A stretch of DNA of 64,000 bases from Blastocladiella emersonii ATCC 22665 (lineage: Eukaryota > Blastocladiomycota > Blastocladiomycetes > Blastocladiales > Blastocladiaceae), in the NCBI GenBank assembly GCA_025594325.1, contig JANHCV010000017.1, positions 62,001 to 126,000 of the forward strand, in the 5' to 3' direction. The position numbers and the translations under genes were made by a program. Shown here one piece after another: positions 44,042 through 54,875 of this stretch. Within the stretch, counting starts at the first letter, position 1; every line of letters begins with the position of its first letter. The notes beneath the pieces were generated by a model. The model worked only from the letters and a program-made list of their open reading frames with translations. It was not told the origin of the DNA and ran no database searches.

Positions 44042-45814
44042 CGCTGCTCCACGAATCGCAGCCGGTCCGTCCGTCCCGCGCGCGCGTCGCCCCGTCGCAT
44101 CCCCGCCCGCCGGCCGCTCACCGAACCCCTCTGCCGCGTAGATCACGCAAAAATGGCTCAGCCGCGAGTGCAACATGACCACGCGCGAGGCTCAGGCGTA
44201 TGCGATCGGCGCGCCGCTTGTCCCGCTCGCCCCGACCTGACCTCCCGCGCGTGTAGTGCGCTCACGGCGTACGTGGAGCGGAAGCGTGCAGCCAACCAGT
44301 CTGTCGCGGTGACACTTTGCGTCTCGTACTCCGAGGACGCTGTTCGTCGCGTCGCGGTCATGGGTGAGAGCCAGCTCAAGGGTACGTGAATGCGTGCTTC
44401 ATCACTGGACGAGCGTAACTCACGTACAATGTACGTGATAGCCCTGCTGCAGAAACCCACCGCGACCGTGTTCGGCTGGCACATTTTTGCCGTCTCCAAG
44501 GGCCCGTTCGACGTATGCTCGCTCCTTGCACCACACGGCTCGATTCCACGTGCTCACTTCCCCCTCGCAACTAGAACCTCCGCGTGCTCGCTTCCGTCGA
44601 CCGCCCGTCCTTTGCCGTGCCGACGCAGAAACACTCGCTGATCCTGAATCCGGCCGTTTCTCGTCTCGCCAAGCCTGCCCCCTCGGCCCTCTCCAGCTCC
44701 GCCGCGCCGGTTCCCGCTGCGTCCACTCGTCCAACCCCGTCCGCCAAGGCTGCGCCGTCAAAGGCCCCCGCCAAATCGACCTCGGCATCCAAGAAGCCCG
44801 CCAGCAGCGCGTCGAGCAGCAGGCTTGCGGCCGCCTTCGCTGTCCAGCCCATAAAGTCGGCCGCCGCCGCCAAGTCTGCTCCTTCTTCTGCTGCGACCAA
44901 GCCTACGCCTGTGCCCAAGGCCTCCCCGCCGCAGCCCCTGCCTACGACAGAGTCCGTTATGATTGACTCGGACGAGGGCAGCGACCTCGACGACGCCGAC
45001 TTTGCCGCAGTTCCCGTTCCGTCTCGCTCGACCACACTCCCGCCCAAGCTCCCGGCCCCTGAGCCCAAGGCAACGGTGTCGGCGGCGGCCAAGCCCTCGG
45101 CAAGCGGTCGTACCAGCGGCGGTGATGTCGCGGTGAGGGTGAAAACGTCCCGTGCCCTCGACGACAGCGACGACGACGATTCCGGGCGCCCCGTTGTCAA
45201 GAAGCGGCGCGTGGTGGATGATGACGACGAGGACGAGACCGACGTACCCGCAATCGAGGACGTATCGCAGATTTTCGATATACCCGCCATCACCCAGCAG
45301 AGCGCGGCCGACGTCAGCACCCAGCAGTCGGACGCCATGGACGTGGACGCTCCGTTGCCCGCGTCGGCGCCCTCGCTCGGACGTGGTACTTGCGCAACCA
45401 CCACCGTCTCCGCCACGTCCCCTCACTGACTTTCAATCGTGTGTAGTCAAGCGCCGCCGCCGCGTCAAGCGCGCCAACACCTACGTTGACGAGCGCGGCC
45501 GCCTCGTCACCGAGGACGAGATTGTCAGCGAAGAGTACTCCGAGGACGAAGTCCCCGCGCCCGCTGCATCGGCACCTTCGCGTGCGCCGGCTCGCGCGGC
45601 CGCGACGGCCGGTGCACCTCCGGCATCGGCGCCCGTGGCCAGCACCCGGAAGGGCGCAGCGGCCGGCAAGTCCAAGTCCAAGGGCGCGGACACGACGGGC
45701 GACGATGCAGAGGCTGCCGCTGACAGCAAGCCGGCCGCTAAGAAGGGCAAGGGCGGGAACAGCAGCCAGGCTGGTCAGCGATCGATCCTCTCATTTTTCT
45801 CGCGCAAGTCGTAA
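44011..45814 (+). CDS. POLD3: DNA polymerase delta subunit 3 (POLD3/Cdc27)
   Basis: This subunit bridges polymerase delta to PCNA. Six exons: 44011-44064, 44142-44197, 44257-44381, 44442-44512, 44575-45385 and 45447-45814, giving 494 residues. The N-terminal winged-helix domain is encoded by four tiny exons: ITQKWLSRECNMTTREAQ, LTAYVERKRAANQSV, VTLCVSYSEDA and VFGWHIFAVSK match the POLD3 pattern. The middle is Lys/Pro/Ser/Ala-rich. KRRRRVKRANTYVDERGRL and TEDEIVSEEYSEDE resemble the conserved C-terminal block. The protein ends QRSILSFFSRKS, a canonical PCNA-interacting PIP box (Q-x-x-I-x-x-F-F). The first donor is GTCCGT, as in the SR gene. An AATAAA follows at 45851. Confidence 0.92.
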
Positions 45815-45850
45815 TCCTCGGTCGTGTAGTGCCTGCGGATGACGCGCTGT

Positions 45851-45856
45851 AATAAA
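45851..45856 (+). terminator. AATAAA poly(A)-signal-like hexamer after POLD3
   Basis: 37 nt downstream of the POLD3 stop codon and 113 nt before the MSH4 ATG, so the intergenic space is very short. Confidence 0.5.
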
Positions 45857-45968
45857 CGTGTCTCGCCCGCATCTGTTCGCCCCCACCCGCCTCGCGTTCA
45901 GCCCGTGTCCGCGCGCCGTTTGGCCTTCGCTGCTCTCCCCGCCTCTACTTCGTTGCCCCACGAACGCC

Positions 45969-48900
45969 ATGTATCATCCGCAACCACGACCGCGCACTGG
46001 CACCGCGCGTCCGCGCACCAGCGCGTCGACGCGCCCCACAACGGCCACGGCTGGCCGTACCGGCCGCTCCGTCGCGCCGTCCACGGCAGGAGGAGGAGGT
46101 GGCAGCGCTGCTGCTGCGCCGTCCGCCCGCCACGTCGTCGCCCTCTTCCACCCGCGCCCGAGCAACCTCCAGGGCGCCGCGTCGAACCTTGCATCGGCTC
46201 GAGGAGGCCGCGTCACGTCGTCAGCGGCGGACACGCGGGCCTCGGGGGAGGTTGGACTGTGTGTCTTCGACCTCACGTCGTCCACCTGTGCGCTCTCGCA
46301 GTTCGCGGACTCGCGCTGCCTCGTGCGCACGCTGGGGAAGCTTGGCGTGTTCCCGCCAGCCGAGCTCGTCGTGCCGTCGTCCTTCTACCATCCCGTCAAG
46401 TCCGAGGCCGCGATCCTGCTCGAGGGCAACCTTGACGCGGCCACGCAGGTCATCCCCGTTGCTCGCAAGCACTTTGATCCGAGCGCTGGCATGGAGCTCT
46501 TCACCCAGCTCGCCCTCGCCGACTCGCTGCCGTCGCTTCGGGACCAGGTGGTCGCGTGCCCGCACGCTCTGAGCTCGCTCGCGGCGCTCCTCAAGTGCGT
46601 TTCCTGCTCCAACTGACGCTGGCTCATCGACGGCACTGACACGCCCGCGGTCCCTGCAGGTTCATCGAGGTCAACCACGGTCTGTCCTTTGCTCGCACGT
46701 CGATCCACTTTGTCGTCGACCCCGTTGGCGGGACTCTCTTGATCGACGGACCCACCTCGAGTGCCCTCGAGCTCGTCGCCAACCAGGCCGGCCAGCGCGG
46801 ACACACGTTGTTCGCGGTCATGAACCGGTGCTGCACGGTACGCGCTCTCCGCCAGCAGACAAAGCGAACGTTGCTGACTGACTTGACCCTCGATGCAGGT
46901 CATGGGCATGCGCTTACTGCGCTCGACGATTCTCCAGCCTCCGAACGACCCGAGCACCATCAACTCGCGCCACGACGCCGTAGATGGTACGTCTCGGCCG
47001 ACCGCAGCGCGTGTGCGAGCCGAGACTGACGCACTCGACGTGGGCACCCTAGCGCTCCTCCTCGACCTGGCTACGACCAAGGCCATCCAGGACACGCTTA
47101 AACGAGTTCCTGTCATGGATCGAATCATTTCTGGGGTACGATTCTACGCCATCCTTGCGCGACACGTGTGACTAGTTGAAGGCTGACTGACCTCTGGCAC
47201 GTACTTCAGCTCGTCCAAATCCCCAAGAACACTTCGTCCAAGTCGGCGGAGCGCGAGATCGGCCTCATCATCGACCTTCGCCACACCCTGCGTGCGATCC
47301 CTCCGCTCCTCGACATCCTGTCCGCCATCTGTGGTCAACGCGACGTCCACGACCAACATGCTGGCCTCAACGCTTCGTCGCCGCACCCAGCACTTCTCGA
47401 GCAGGTGCGCACGTTGCTCATGGAGGGCGCCTTTTCGGCCATGGACTCGGCCATCTCCAGGGTCTTTGAGGAGGACCTCGAGGTTGAGTCGACGCCCATC
47501 GGGATCCGCAATCAGCGCGCATTCGCTATCCGGAGCGGCGTCCACGGTCTCCTCGACGTTTCTCGCCGCGCTTACCAGGAGTCGGTCGCTGACATTCACC
47601 AGCTCATCAACGACTATGCTGGTACGCCCGTCGCCTCGACCAACCCTGCACCAGTTCTAACGGATCCGCTGCCCCCTCGTGTGTAGAGGAGTACCAGCTC
47701 GCGCTCAAGGCGCAGTTCACCGCGGCGCTCGGGTTCAGCATTGAGTTCAACCTTGATTCGAGTGGGCTCCCTCGGTCAACAGCCCCGACCGAGGACGCCG
47801 ACTCGATCTCGGGCACGCCTGCCCCGCGCACGCCAGTGGTTGCCGACCTCCCGCCCATCTTCATCAACGTGGTCCGCCGTCGCGGGACCGTGCGGTGCAC
47901 GACGCTCGAGCTCATGAAGCACAACGAGCGGATCTCGGAGTCCATGGGCGACATCTACCTCATCTCGGACCAGTACGTGTAGCGCTGGGGGCTCGTTTTT
48001 ACTGCAGGCCGACTGACAATCGAGTTTCGTGTGGGTAGGATCATCAAGGGCCTCATGGAGGAGCTCCGTCTCCGCGTCGGCGCCCTGTACCGACTGTCCG
48101 AGGCGCTCGCACTGCTCGACATGCTGACGAGTTTTGCCGTTTTCCGGGCATCAAGCGATCTCGGTACGTTCCACTCGCACACGCGCCTGCAGCGTTGGGC
48201 TGGCACTGACGTCGCCTCTAATCTAGTGCGACCCTCATTTGGCGACGCTGTCGACATTCGGCAGGGTCGGCATCCGATTCAGGAGGTACTGCTCGAGCTC
48301 GGCCAGGTCGCGCTTGGCGCCGGCCGGGCGGCCTTTGTCCCAAACGACACCCACCTCAACCTTTGTCCTTCAGTCGTTAACGAGGGCGGCGGCACCTCGG
48401 CGGTCGGCCAGTCGCACATCCAGGTCATCACGGGCCCCAACATGGCGGGCAAGACCACGTACGTGAAGCAGGTCGCGCTCATTGCCATCCTCGCGCACAT
48501 CGGCAGCGGCGTGCCGGCTGTCTCGGCCACGGTCCCGCTTCTCGACCGGATCCTATCGCGCATGGCATTTGGCGACTCGATCCTCACGCACTCTTCGACA
48601 TTTGCTGTCGAGATGCGCGACACGGCTCGCATCATCGAGGAGGTCCTCGTCCCTGGCCAGCGGGCGCCAACTGCTGCCCGTGCGCGGTCCGTCGCGTCGA
48701 GTGTCGCTGAGACACAGGCGTTCTCGCCGTGCCCTGGCGGTCCTCTTTTGCCGCGCGACCCGCCGCTCCCGAGGGCAGCCGACCGGTACACGCTTGTGCT
48801 GATTGACGAGCTCGGGCGCGGTACGTCGCCCAACGAAGGAGCCGGGTTGGCTTACAGCGCGGCCGAGGCGCTGACGCTCTTCGGGACCAACGTGCGTGTG

Positions 48901-49586
48901 TCTCGCTCGATCCAGGCCTTCTAGAGCAGCTGGCTGACACGTCGATCCCCGTGTAGGCGATCGTCCTGTTTGTCACGCATTTTTTCGAGGTGCCGACAAT
49001 GCTTCTCCGCGCGTATCCCGGGCTGGTGACGCACTCGCACCTTGGCATGTCGCAGCGCGACGACCAACTGGCCTTTGACCGCGGCCTCATCAGCCAGGCA
49101 CCCGGTGACCGCGGTCCCGCCCTGGGCGCGACCGATGAGGGCGGCGCTGGAGCGGGGTATGGGATTGAGCTGGCCCAGGTCCTGCCGTTTCCCAAGTCGG
49201 TCATGGACGCGGCCACGTTCGCGGCCAAGCTGCTCGAGCCGAAGCCGCTCGGCGACTCTGACGTGGCTCCGCTCGGGACCGATGCCGGTCAGCGGTCCGC
49301 CTCGCCGACCAATACGCGCGCATCAGCGCTTCTTGGCCTCGCGCGCGACGCCATTGCCCTCGGCTCCAGCCCGGACCTCGCGACGGTGCGGACGGGCCTC
49401 GAGCAGCTCGCCGTTGCCGCCCGCGACGCGCTGTTCCCGGATCGCGCAGGCACGCCGCCGCCGCCGCCGTCTAAGTCGACTGGTACGGCGCGGGCGAGCT
49501 CGCCCGCAACGTCCGTCACGTCGGTCCGCGCGAGCCCGCGGAAGCGGCGTCGTGTTGTCGCTGGGGATCTGGCAGCTTTGGATTGA
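45969..49586 (+). CDS. MSH4: MSH4, meiotic MutS homologue
   Basis: MSH4 pairs with MSH5 to stabilise meiotic crossover intermediates and lacks the mismatch-binding domain. Nine exons: 45969-46594, 46660-46837, 46899-46986, 47053-47135, 47210-47621, 47687-47972, 48039-48163, 48227-48891 and 48957-49586, giving 1030 residues (human 936). HTLFAVMNRC and RLLRSTILQP, then RHDAVDALLLDLATTKAIQ and LVQIPKNTSSK follow the MSH4 lever/clamp pattern. The ATPase has Walker A GPNMAGKTTY, HSSTFAVEMRDTARII, Walker B LVLIDELGRGTSPNEG and VTHFFEV. A Pro/Ser insertion of about 50 residues precedes Walker B. The C-tail ends in a basic KRRRV. It implies a sexual cycle. Confidence 0.95.
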
Positions 49587-49648
49587 ATGCATGTAAACCG
49601 TTGTTCCAATTCCTAGCTGAGGTCGGTCAGTGCCCTTGTCCAGGCCGT

Positions 49649-49696
49649 GGCCGCTCGTTGGGCCGCTCGTTGGGCTGCCCGTTGGGCTGCCCGTTG
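49649..49696 (+). repeat. 12-nt tandem repeat, four copies, upstream of the ankyrin gene
   Basis: Units GGCCGCTCGTTG (2 copies) and GGCTGCCCGTTG (2 copies), exact period 12, 119-166 nt before the ATG at 49815. It has the same period as the PSS upstream array but a different sequence. Confidence 0.9.
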
Positions 49697-49814
49697 GGTC
49701 ACTCGCCGAGCCGCTCGCCCTCGACGCGTCGCGACCACCGCGCGCCCCCCTCCGCCCAACGCACTCGCGTCAATGTACACCCGCAATATAACTTGCAGAA
49801 AACTCGTCGATACC

Positions 49815-50533
49815 ATGTCATCGAATGATATCTCGCAGGGCGCGACGCCGTGTATGTGGTGCACGCGAGCACGCGGTCCTGGCTGGCAACTGACGATGCG
49901 GCGATGCAATCTCGCTCCCTCCCTCCCTCAGTTGAGCAGATGGCGCGCGCAACGCGCAGCGGGAATCTCGACATGTTCTACGCCGCGCTGTCCGAGTTTG
50001 ACGGCGAGCCGGCCACGCTGCTCCACGGCAAGGACGGCTCCGGCTCGACGCTCGTGCACATCGCGTACGCCGTGTGCTTCGACCTGAGGCATCAGTAAGC
50101 ACTCTGACACGGCAGCCTGTTTCCCGTAGAGCCGAATACGCCAACCCCGCGGTCCTGGAGGCACTGCTCTCCATGGATCCGTCGATCCTCTCGTCGGTGG
50201 TCTCAGCGCCCGCGGCCACGCCCGACCGCAACACGCCGCTCCACCTCGCTGCGAGCCCGCGCGTAGACAACAACGAGGCGGCGTCTCTCGAGTGTGGTAC
50301 GGTGCTCGGATGGTCCAGCCGACCACTACGCGTCACTGACGTCGCGAACCCCGATTCTAGTCCAACTTCTCCTCGCTGCTGGCGCCAATCCGCGCGCGAA
50401 GAACAAGGCCGGCGAGCTCCCCGGCGACACGAGCCCGCACCCCAAGGTCCGCGCCGTGCTGCGGCAGCGCACGGCCGTGGGCGGGAGCGACCTCGCTCTG
50501 GACGCCGACGACGCGGATTCGGATGACGAGTGA
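49815..50533 (+). CDS. Small ankyrin-repeat protein with acidic C-tail
   Basis: A 169-residue protein made mostly of ankyrin repeats. Exons 49815-49851, 49932-50064, 50130-50296 and 50361-50533. The first exon is only 37 nt (MSSNDISQGATP); its 80-nt intron has an AACTGACG branch and a long C/T tract before CAG. Repeat landmarks: MARATRSGNLDMFYAAL, STLVHIAAEYANPAVLEALL, NTPLHLAAS and VQLLLAAGANPRAKNKAGELP. The tail ends DADDADSDDE. Architecture and size resemble the ribosomal-protein chaperone Yar1, but this is only a suggestion. An alternative start at the ATG 49940 would drop the first exon. AATAAA lies 8 nt after the stop. Confidence 0.8.
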
Positions 50534-50540
50534 CTGAGTG

Positions 50541-50546
50541 AATAAA
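50541..50546 (+). terminator. AATAAA poly(A)-signal-like hexamer after the ankyrin gene
   Basis: It starts 8 nt after the stop codon. The next gene begins 217 nt downstream on the same strand. Confidence 0.45.
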
Positions 50547-50762
50547 TTGCATGTTGGGCGACGTCGATGCAACAGCAATCGGATCGGGCCCTGCGGTGGG
50601 CGAGGTCGGTGACTGAGGTCGGCCATGGGCGCTGCGAGCTGGAGGCTGAAGGGCGGCCCGCTGCGCCTCCTCTCGCTTCCTCTCCTGCAACCCGACTCCC
50701 ATGTATCTTTGTCCTGGCTGCTAGAACGTCCCAGCCGTTCCACTTGCTGCAATTGAACCGTC

Positions 50763-51935
50763 ATGTCATCGTCAACGCCTGCGGGAAAGCCCGCCGAGTG
50801 CGCGCTGCTCCGCGCCTTCTACAACGACACCCAGGGTGTCCAGTGGACCAACTCCAACGGATGGAACAACCCGGTTGACACCCAGACGACGTGCTGCGGC
50901 TGGAAGGGCATCCGCTGTGACGGGGAGGGCAATGTCGTCGCCGTGTATGCCCCGCACTCGCCCCGCCCATCGACCGACCCTAAACAGCTCCCTCTGTAGC
51001 CAGCTCCGCGGCAACAACGTCGGCGGCCTGATGCCAAACCACCTTGCTAAACTGCCCAAACTTGCGACCGTGTACGGAGACTGGTCCATCGGCCACACTT
51101 CCTTCGTTGGACCTCTGGTCGCTCACCATGTCCATCACTTCAGGGATCTCTACTTCAACGCAATCGCTGGCACGATTCCAAGCGAGTTCAGCACCGTCTC
51201 ATCGCTCCGCTACTTGTACGCCCTGCGCACGCTCCGCACGAGCCGCCCCCACTGACCGCATCGCCCGTGCATCGGACAGGGACCTGAGCAACAACTATTT
51301 CGACGGCGAGATTCCCAGCGGTATCTTTGTTTTGCCCTCGGTGACGCACGTGGATCTCTACGCGAACTTCCTGACAGGCAGCGTGCCAACCACCTATGCT
51401 ACCCAGTACGTTCGCCACGCGGCTCCGTCGTGATTCAACACTCCTAACCCACGCTGACCGTAGGCTTGCGACGTGTACACTTCGGTCTCCAACTGAGAAC
51501 CAGGCGAACAGCTTGACCTGCCCTCCCGCGGCCACCGCCACGCCGCACCCGTGCGTCAAGTTCTGCACGGAGCCCGCGCCAACCCCCACTGGCTCGGCCT
51601 CGCAGTCGCTTGGTCAGATCTTGACCCTCTCTCGCGTCGGTCGGCAGGCACAGACCATTGTGCCCAAGCCCACCCCGCCACCGCACGCCGAACTGGCTTC
51701 CGGGAGCCCGAGCGGCTCCTCGGCTTTTGTTGATGACACGACCGGCGGCTCGCCGCTTCTCGTCGTTCTCCTGGCCGTCGCTGCCGTCCTTGGCGCCGTG
51801 GGTCTCGCCACGATCGCGTACCGCCGCCGACAGCGTGCTCGCAAGACTGCGACGCTGGCACACGAGATGGGCGCTGTCAACTCCCCGGCCGTGGCCTCGC
51901 CCAGTGGTGGAGCTGACAGCCTCATTAAGCATTAA
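50763..51935 (+). CDS. Plant-type leucine-rich-repeat protein with C-terminal membrane segment
   Basis: A 307-residue protein. Exons 50763-50944, 51000-51071, 51144-51215, 51280-51405 and 51464-51935; introns are 55-72 nt. It opens with an LRRNT_2-like cap (CALLRAFYNDTQGVQWTNSN, then CCGWKGIRCDG). Repeats of the plant-specific class follow: LYFNAIAGTIPSEFS, LDLSNNYFDGEIPSGIF, VDLYANFLTGSVP. Exons 2 and 3 are each 72 nt (one 24-residue repeat) in the same phase. A Cys/Pro/Thr-rich juxtamembrane stretch leads to one membrane segment (LLVVLLAVAAVLGAVGLATI, about 242-262) and a basic stop-transfer RRRQRARK. The cytosolic tail is about 40 residues with no kinase. No obvious signal peptide is at the chosen start. 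Confidence 0.85.
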
Positions 51936-52120
51936 CTTGCTGCTGCCCCGCCCCATGTATTTGCATTCGTATAAGCGGGCATTTTGTGTGCACAGTCCTT
52001 ATCCGATGAGGAGTGAGCGGCGAGGCGAGGCCTCAAGCTGGGCCTCAACTCGCTCGCCGCGCGCCGATCGCTCTCTCTCTCTCCCGCACCATCCAGCACA
52101 TGTAAACAAATGAAAGAATC

Positions 52121-53167
52121 ATGGGCCTTATTGTAAACCTTCTCTGCCCTTGCTCCCATGGTCTGAGCCACTGGCTGCCCGCAGCGTACCTGCCTCATCC
52201 GCGGTATGCCGTTGACTTGGAGCACCCCGACGCCGAAACGCTCGCCGAGATTGTCGTCCGCGGCCTGCTCTCATGCTATCCAGTCACGCTGGTCGTCGGG
52301 GTTCTTGTTATGCGGCTTCTGGTCCGCGTATACCTCGGCGCTGCAGAGACGCACCACGTCGATGCGCAGGCCTCGGAATCGCCGCGGCCACCGCAAGCTG
52401 CGAATTCTGCAGTGGTTCCCGCTGCGCCTGTCGCTCAGTCGGTACCTCCTGCACCTCCTGCCCCAGCGCTCCTTGTGTGCACCAAGTGCCACGATTCGCG
52501 CAAGGTCATGCCAGCAACAGCCGGCGCCGGGGAACCCCGCAAACGGTCCGGGCAACTTCTCTACGAGGCGTTAGCTGCCGATCCGACTCTTTCGGCAATG
52601 GAGGAAAGTGGGGCGCTCCAGGTCGTCCCCGTCAAGTGCCTCGCCAACTGCGACGGCGCAAACTGCATCGCGCTCAGCGCCCGCGACAAGTTTTGCTACC
52701 AGTTCGTTGGGCTGACAAACGATACCGCTGATATCGAAGATATTATCACCTTCGCGTCGCGCTACGCTGCACCGGCGGACGATTCGGTCGAGGGCCGCTC
52801 GTGTTTCTCAAAGGTCAAGACCCGCCCCAATCGGCTGCGCAGCAACTGCGTCGCACGGATTCCACCACTCGAAGGCGACGCCCGCGATATGCTCACCGGG
52901 ATGGGTCCAATGCTACCGCCAGCGCAAGAAATCCCTGAGCCCGTCCAGCTCAAAGTCCCGCCACCGTCAATTTCCTTCGCGGAGGACGCAATCTCGGCCC
53001 CAATCTGCAATACTCTCTCCTCGGAAGCAGCGAACTCGGCCATCTCGCTTTCCCCGAATATGGGGCTCGCCGTCGCAAAAGTAGACTCGCACGATGATGG
53101 GTTCCAGGTCGTTGTGTCGCGGTCTGTCCGACGCAAGCTGCGACGGATGCGGAACGTTTTGCCGTAG
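52121..53167 (+). CDS. Membrane-anchored DUF1636 (predicted metal-binding, ferredoxin-like) protein
   Basis: A 348-residue, intronless protein. The N-terminus (MGLIVNLLCPCSHGLSHWLP) is Cys/His-bearing and is followed by a membrane segment at about 52-70 (YPVTLVVGVLVMRLLVRVYL) and a Pro/Ala linker. Residues about 118-260 look like DUF1636: LLVCTKCHDSR, VVPVKCLANCDGANCIALSA, then FVGLTNDTADIEDIITFASR and CVARIPPLEGD. Cys residues CxxC and CxxxCxxxxC would be the metal or Fe-S ligands. DUF1636 is known to me chiefly from bacteria, often near cobalamin/metal genes. The C-terminal 90 residues are unique and end in a basic VRRKLRRMRNVLP. Third-position GC looks lower than in neighbours. Function unknown. 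Confidence 0.75.
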   Translation: MGLIVNLLCPCSHGLSHWLPAAYLPHPRYAVDLEHPDAETLAEIVVRGLLSCYPVTLVVGVLVMRLLVRVYLGAAETHHVDAQASESPRPPQAANSAVVPAAPVAQSVPPAPPAPALLVCTKCHDSRKVMPATAGAGEPRKRSGQLLYEALAADPTLSAMEESGALQVVPVKCLANCDGANCIALSARDKFCYQFVGLTNDTADIEDIITFASRYAAPADDSVEGRSCFSKVKTRPNRLRSNCVARIPPLEGDARDMLTGMGPMLPPAQEIPEPVQLKVPPPSISFAEDAISAPICNTLSSEAANSAISLSPNMGLAVAKVDSHDDGFQVVVSRSVRRKLRRMRNVLP

Positions 53168-53629
53168 TCATGTTATATCCACGCAACACGATCTTTATTT
53201 GAGCCATACTGTGAGTAAAATTTAGCGCCATGGGCCCGGAACGGGGTTTGCGCAACTAAAAGGTCGCGTGGTCGACGCTCTACCCTATGTGCCCTCAAAG
53301 AAAAGCTGCTCGATGCCCGCACGTGAAGCCAATCTCGTGTCAGGCAAGCAGAATTTTCGCGATGTTCATAATGCGTGACCCACGTGACAATCACACTTCC
53401 GTGGGAGACGCGTCGCTGTCTCTCTCTCGCGCCGCGTCTTTCGCCCGCTGGAACACTCGCAGCTCGCACGGGCATCGGGCCACCAAAATCTCGATCGCAG
53501 CTCTCGCTCGCTCGCTCTCTCCCCACGCAGTCATACCGCAACTGCTCTACGAACCAACCCCCCTCGCGCGCGTCAAGACTCCCGATCGTGCACGCCACTG
53601 CAGCAACGACCCACCCCTCGTGCCCTGCC
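53168..53629 (+). promoter_or_regulatory. Upstream region of the aquaporin gene
   Basis: A 462-nt interval. It holds CACGTGAC at 53381-53388 and GAGACGCG at 53405-53412, 17 nt further on, about 220-250 nt before the ATG. The same pairing of CACGTG and GAGACGCG occurs upstream of VPS53, PSS and PPAT. The first 150 nt are AT-richer and probably hold the 3' UTR of the preceding gene. Confidence 0.5.
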
Positions 53630-54751
53630 ATGTCCGGCGTACCATTCCAGAAGCTCGGAGACTTCGAAGCCGGCATCTCGGTCGACGACTCGCGCCAGAC
53701 GGGGGCGATCCGGCCCGGCTCGGCCTCGGGCGGCGCCCGCGGCATCGGCGGCAACTTCTCGGGCCTCGGCGGCGCCAACCTGCGCAACCTCGAGAACCGC
53801 CTCAACATGGCCAACTCGAACCTGCTCGACAAGTTCAGCTGGATGGACGACAAGCGCAAAGTGGTGCGTACCGCCTGCTCGGGTGTCCTCGCGGAACGCC
53901 AGACACTCACACATGACGGCGTGTAGCTACTTCGTGCTGTCCTCGGCGAGGGTCTGTGCACCTTCCTGTTCCTGTTCATCGTGTGCGCGACGCACGTCAA
54001 CCACATCCGGTCGCACACGCCCGACTCGCTGGTCCTGGGCGCCATCTCGACGGGCTTCGCGTCGATCGCGCTCATCTACTCGTTCGCCGACGTGTCGGGC
54101 GCGCACTTCAACCCGGCCGTGACGTTTGCGACCATGGTGACGGGCAAGACGTCGCCAGCCAAGGGCGCCATGTACATTGGGATCCAGCTGTTTGCCGCCA
54201 TGTTCGCGACCGTGTTCGTGCGCGCCGTGTACCCCAAGGACCCGTCGGGCGCGTCGACCATGGAGCTCCTGTTTGTCGACGTGGGCAGCGACTCGGACCC
54301 GGGCCGCGCCTTCGTCATGGAGTTTATCCTCACGTTCATTCTGGTCTACGTCATCTTCGCGACGGCCTTCGACACGGTCGACACGGCGCCGGTGCAGGTG
54401 GCCGCGACGCACTTTGACGAGGACGGGCAGCCCGTCGAGAACCCGGCCGCGGCGCGCGACGCCAACGTCGGCCGCAACCTGACCATCTACACGACCAGCG
54501 GCAACACCAAGGCCGGGTTCGCCCCGCTGGCCATCGGCATGACGCTCGGGTTCCTCTGCTTCCTCGGTGGGTCCGTGTCGGGCGGCGCCTTCAACCCGGC
54601 GCGCGTGTTCGGGCCGGCGCTCGTCGGCAACTACTGGAACAACCACTGGGTCTACTGGCTCGGGGACTTCCTGGGCGCGGCCGCGGCGGGCTACACGCAG
54701 TCCTTCTTTGCCCACCGCCCCGTGCAGAAGAGTGCGGGCGGGGGCCAGTGA
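53630..54751 (+). CDS. Aquaporin (MIP family water/solute channel)
   Basis: A 352-residue channel. Exons 53630-53863 and 53927-54751, with a 63-nt intron. A hydrophilic N-tail of about 80 residues (Gly/Ser-rich, ending in WMDDKRKV) precedes six membrane segments. Both NPA boxes are intact: HFNPAVTFA after the second segment and AFNPARVFGPAL after the fifth; GEGLCTFLFLFIVC is the typical first segment with Glu. A loop of about 45 residues, rich in charged residues and with an NLT site, separates the fourth and fifth segments and is longer than usual. Water versus glycerol selectivity is not assigned. The residue after the second NPA is Arg, as is standard. Confidence 0.93.
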
Positions 54752-54875
54752 GTGGCCGGCTGGTGGGTCGGCGAAGGAGAAGCGGAGATGACGAAGGTTG
54801 TTGACTACATATCCTAATACACGAAACTCGTTGCTACAACTAAGGACTAGCAGCTATATTGGTCTAGTGGCTCAC

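Noticed and set aside
54853..54875. TATATTGGTCTAGTGGCTCA, resembling the 5' half of a tRNA-Glu D-arm
   Set aside because: No anticodon stem, T-loop (GTTCGA) or acceptor pairing follows, and the sequence runs into the Trm11 stop and coding region.
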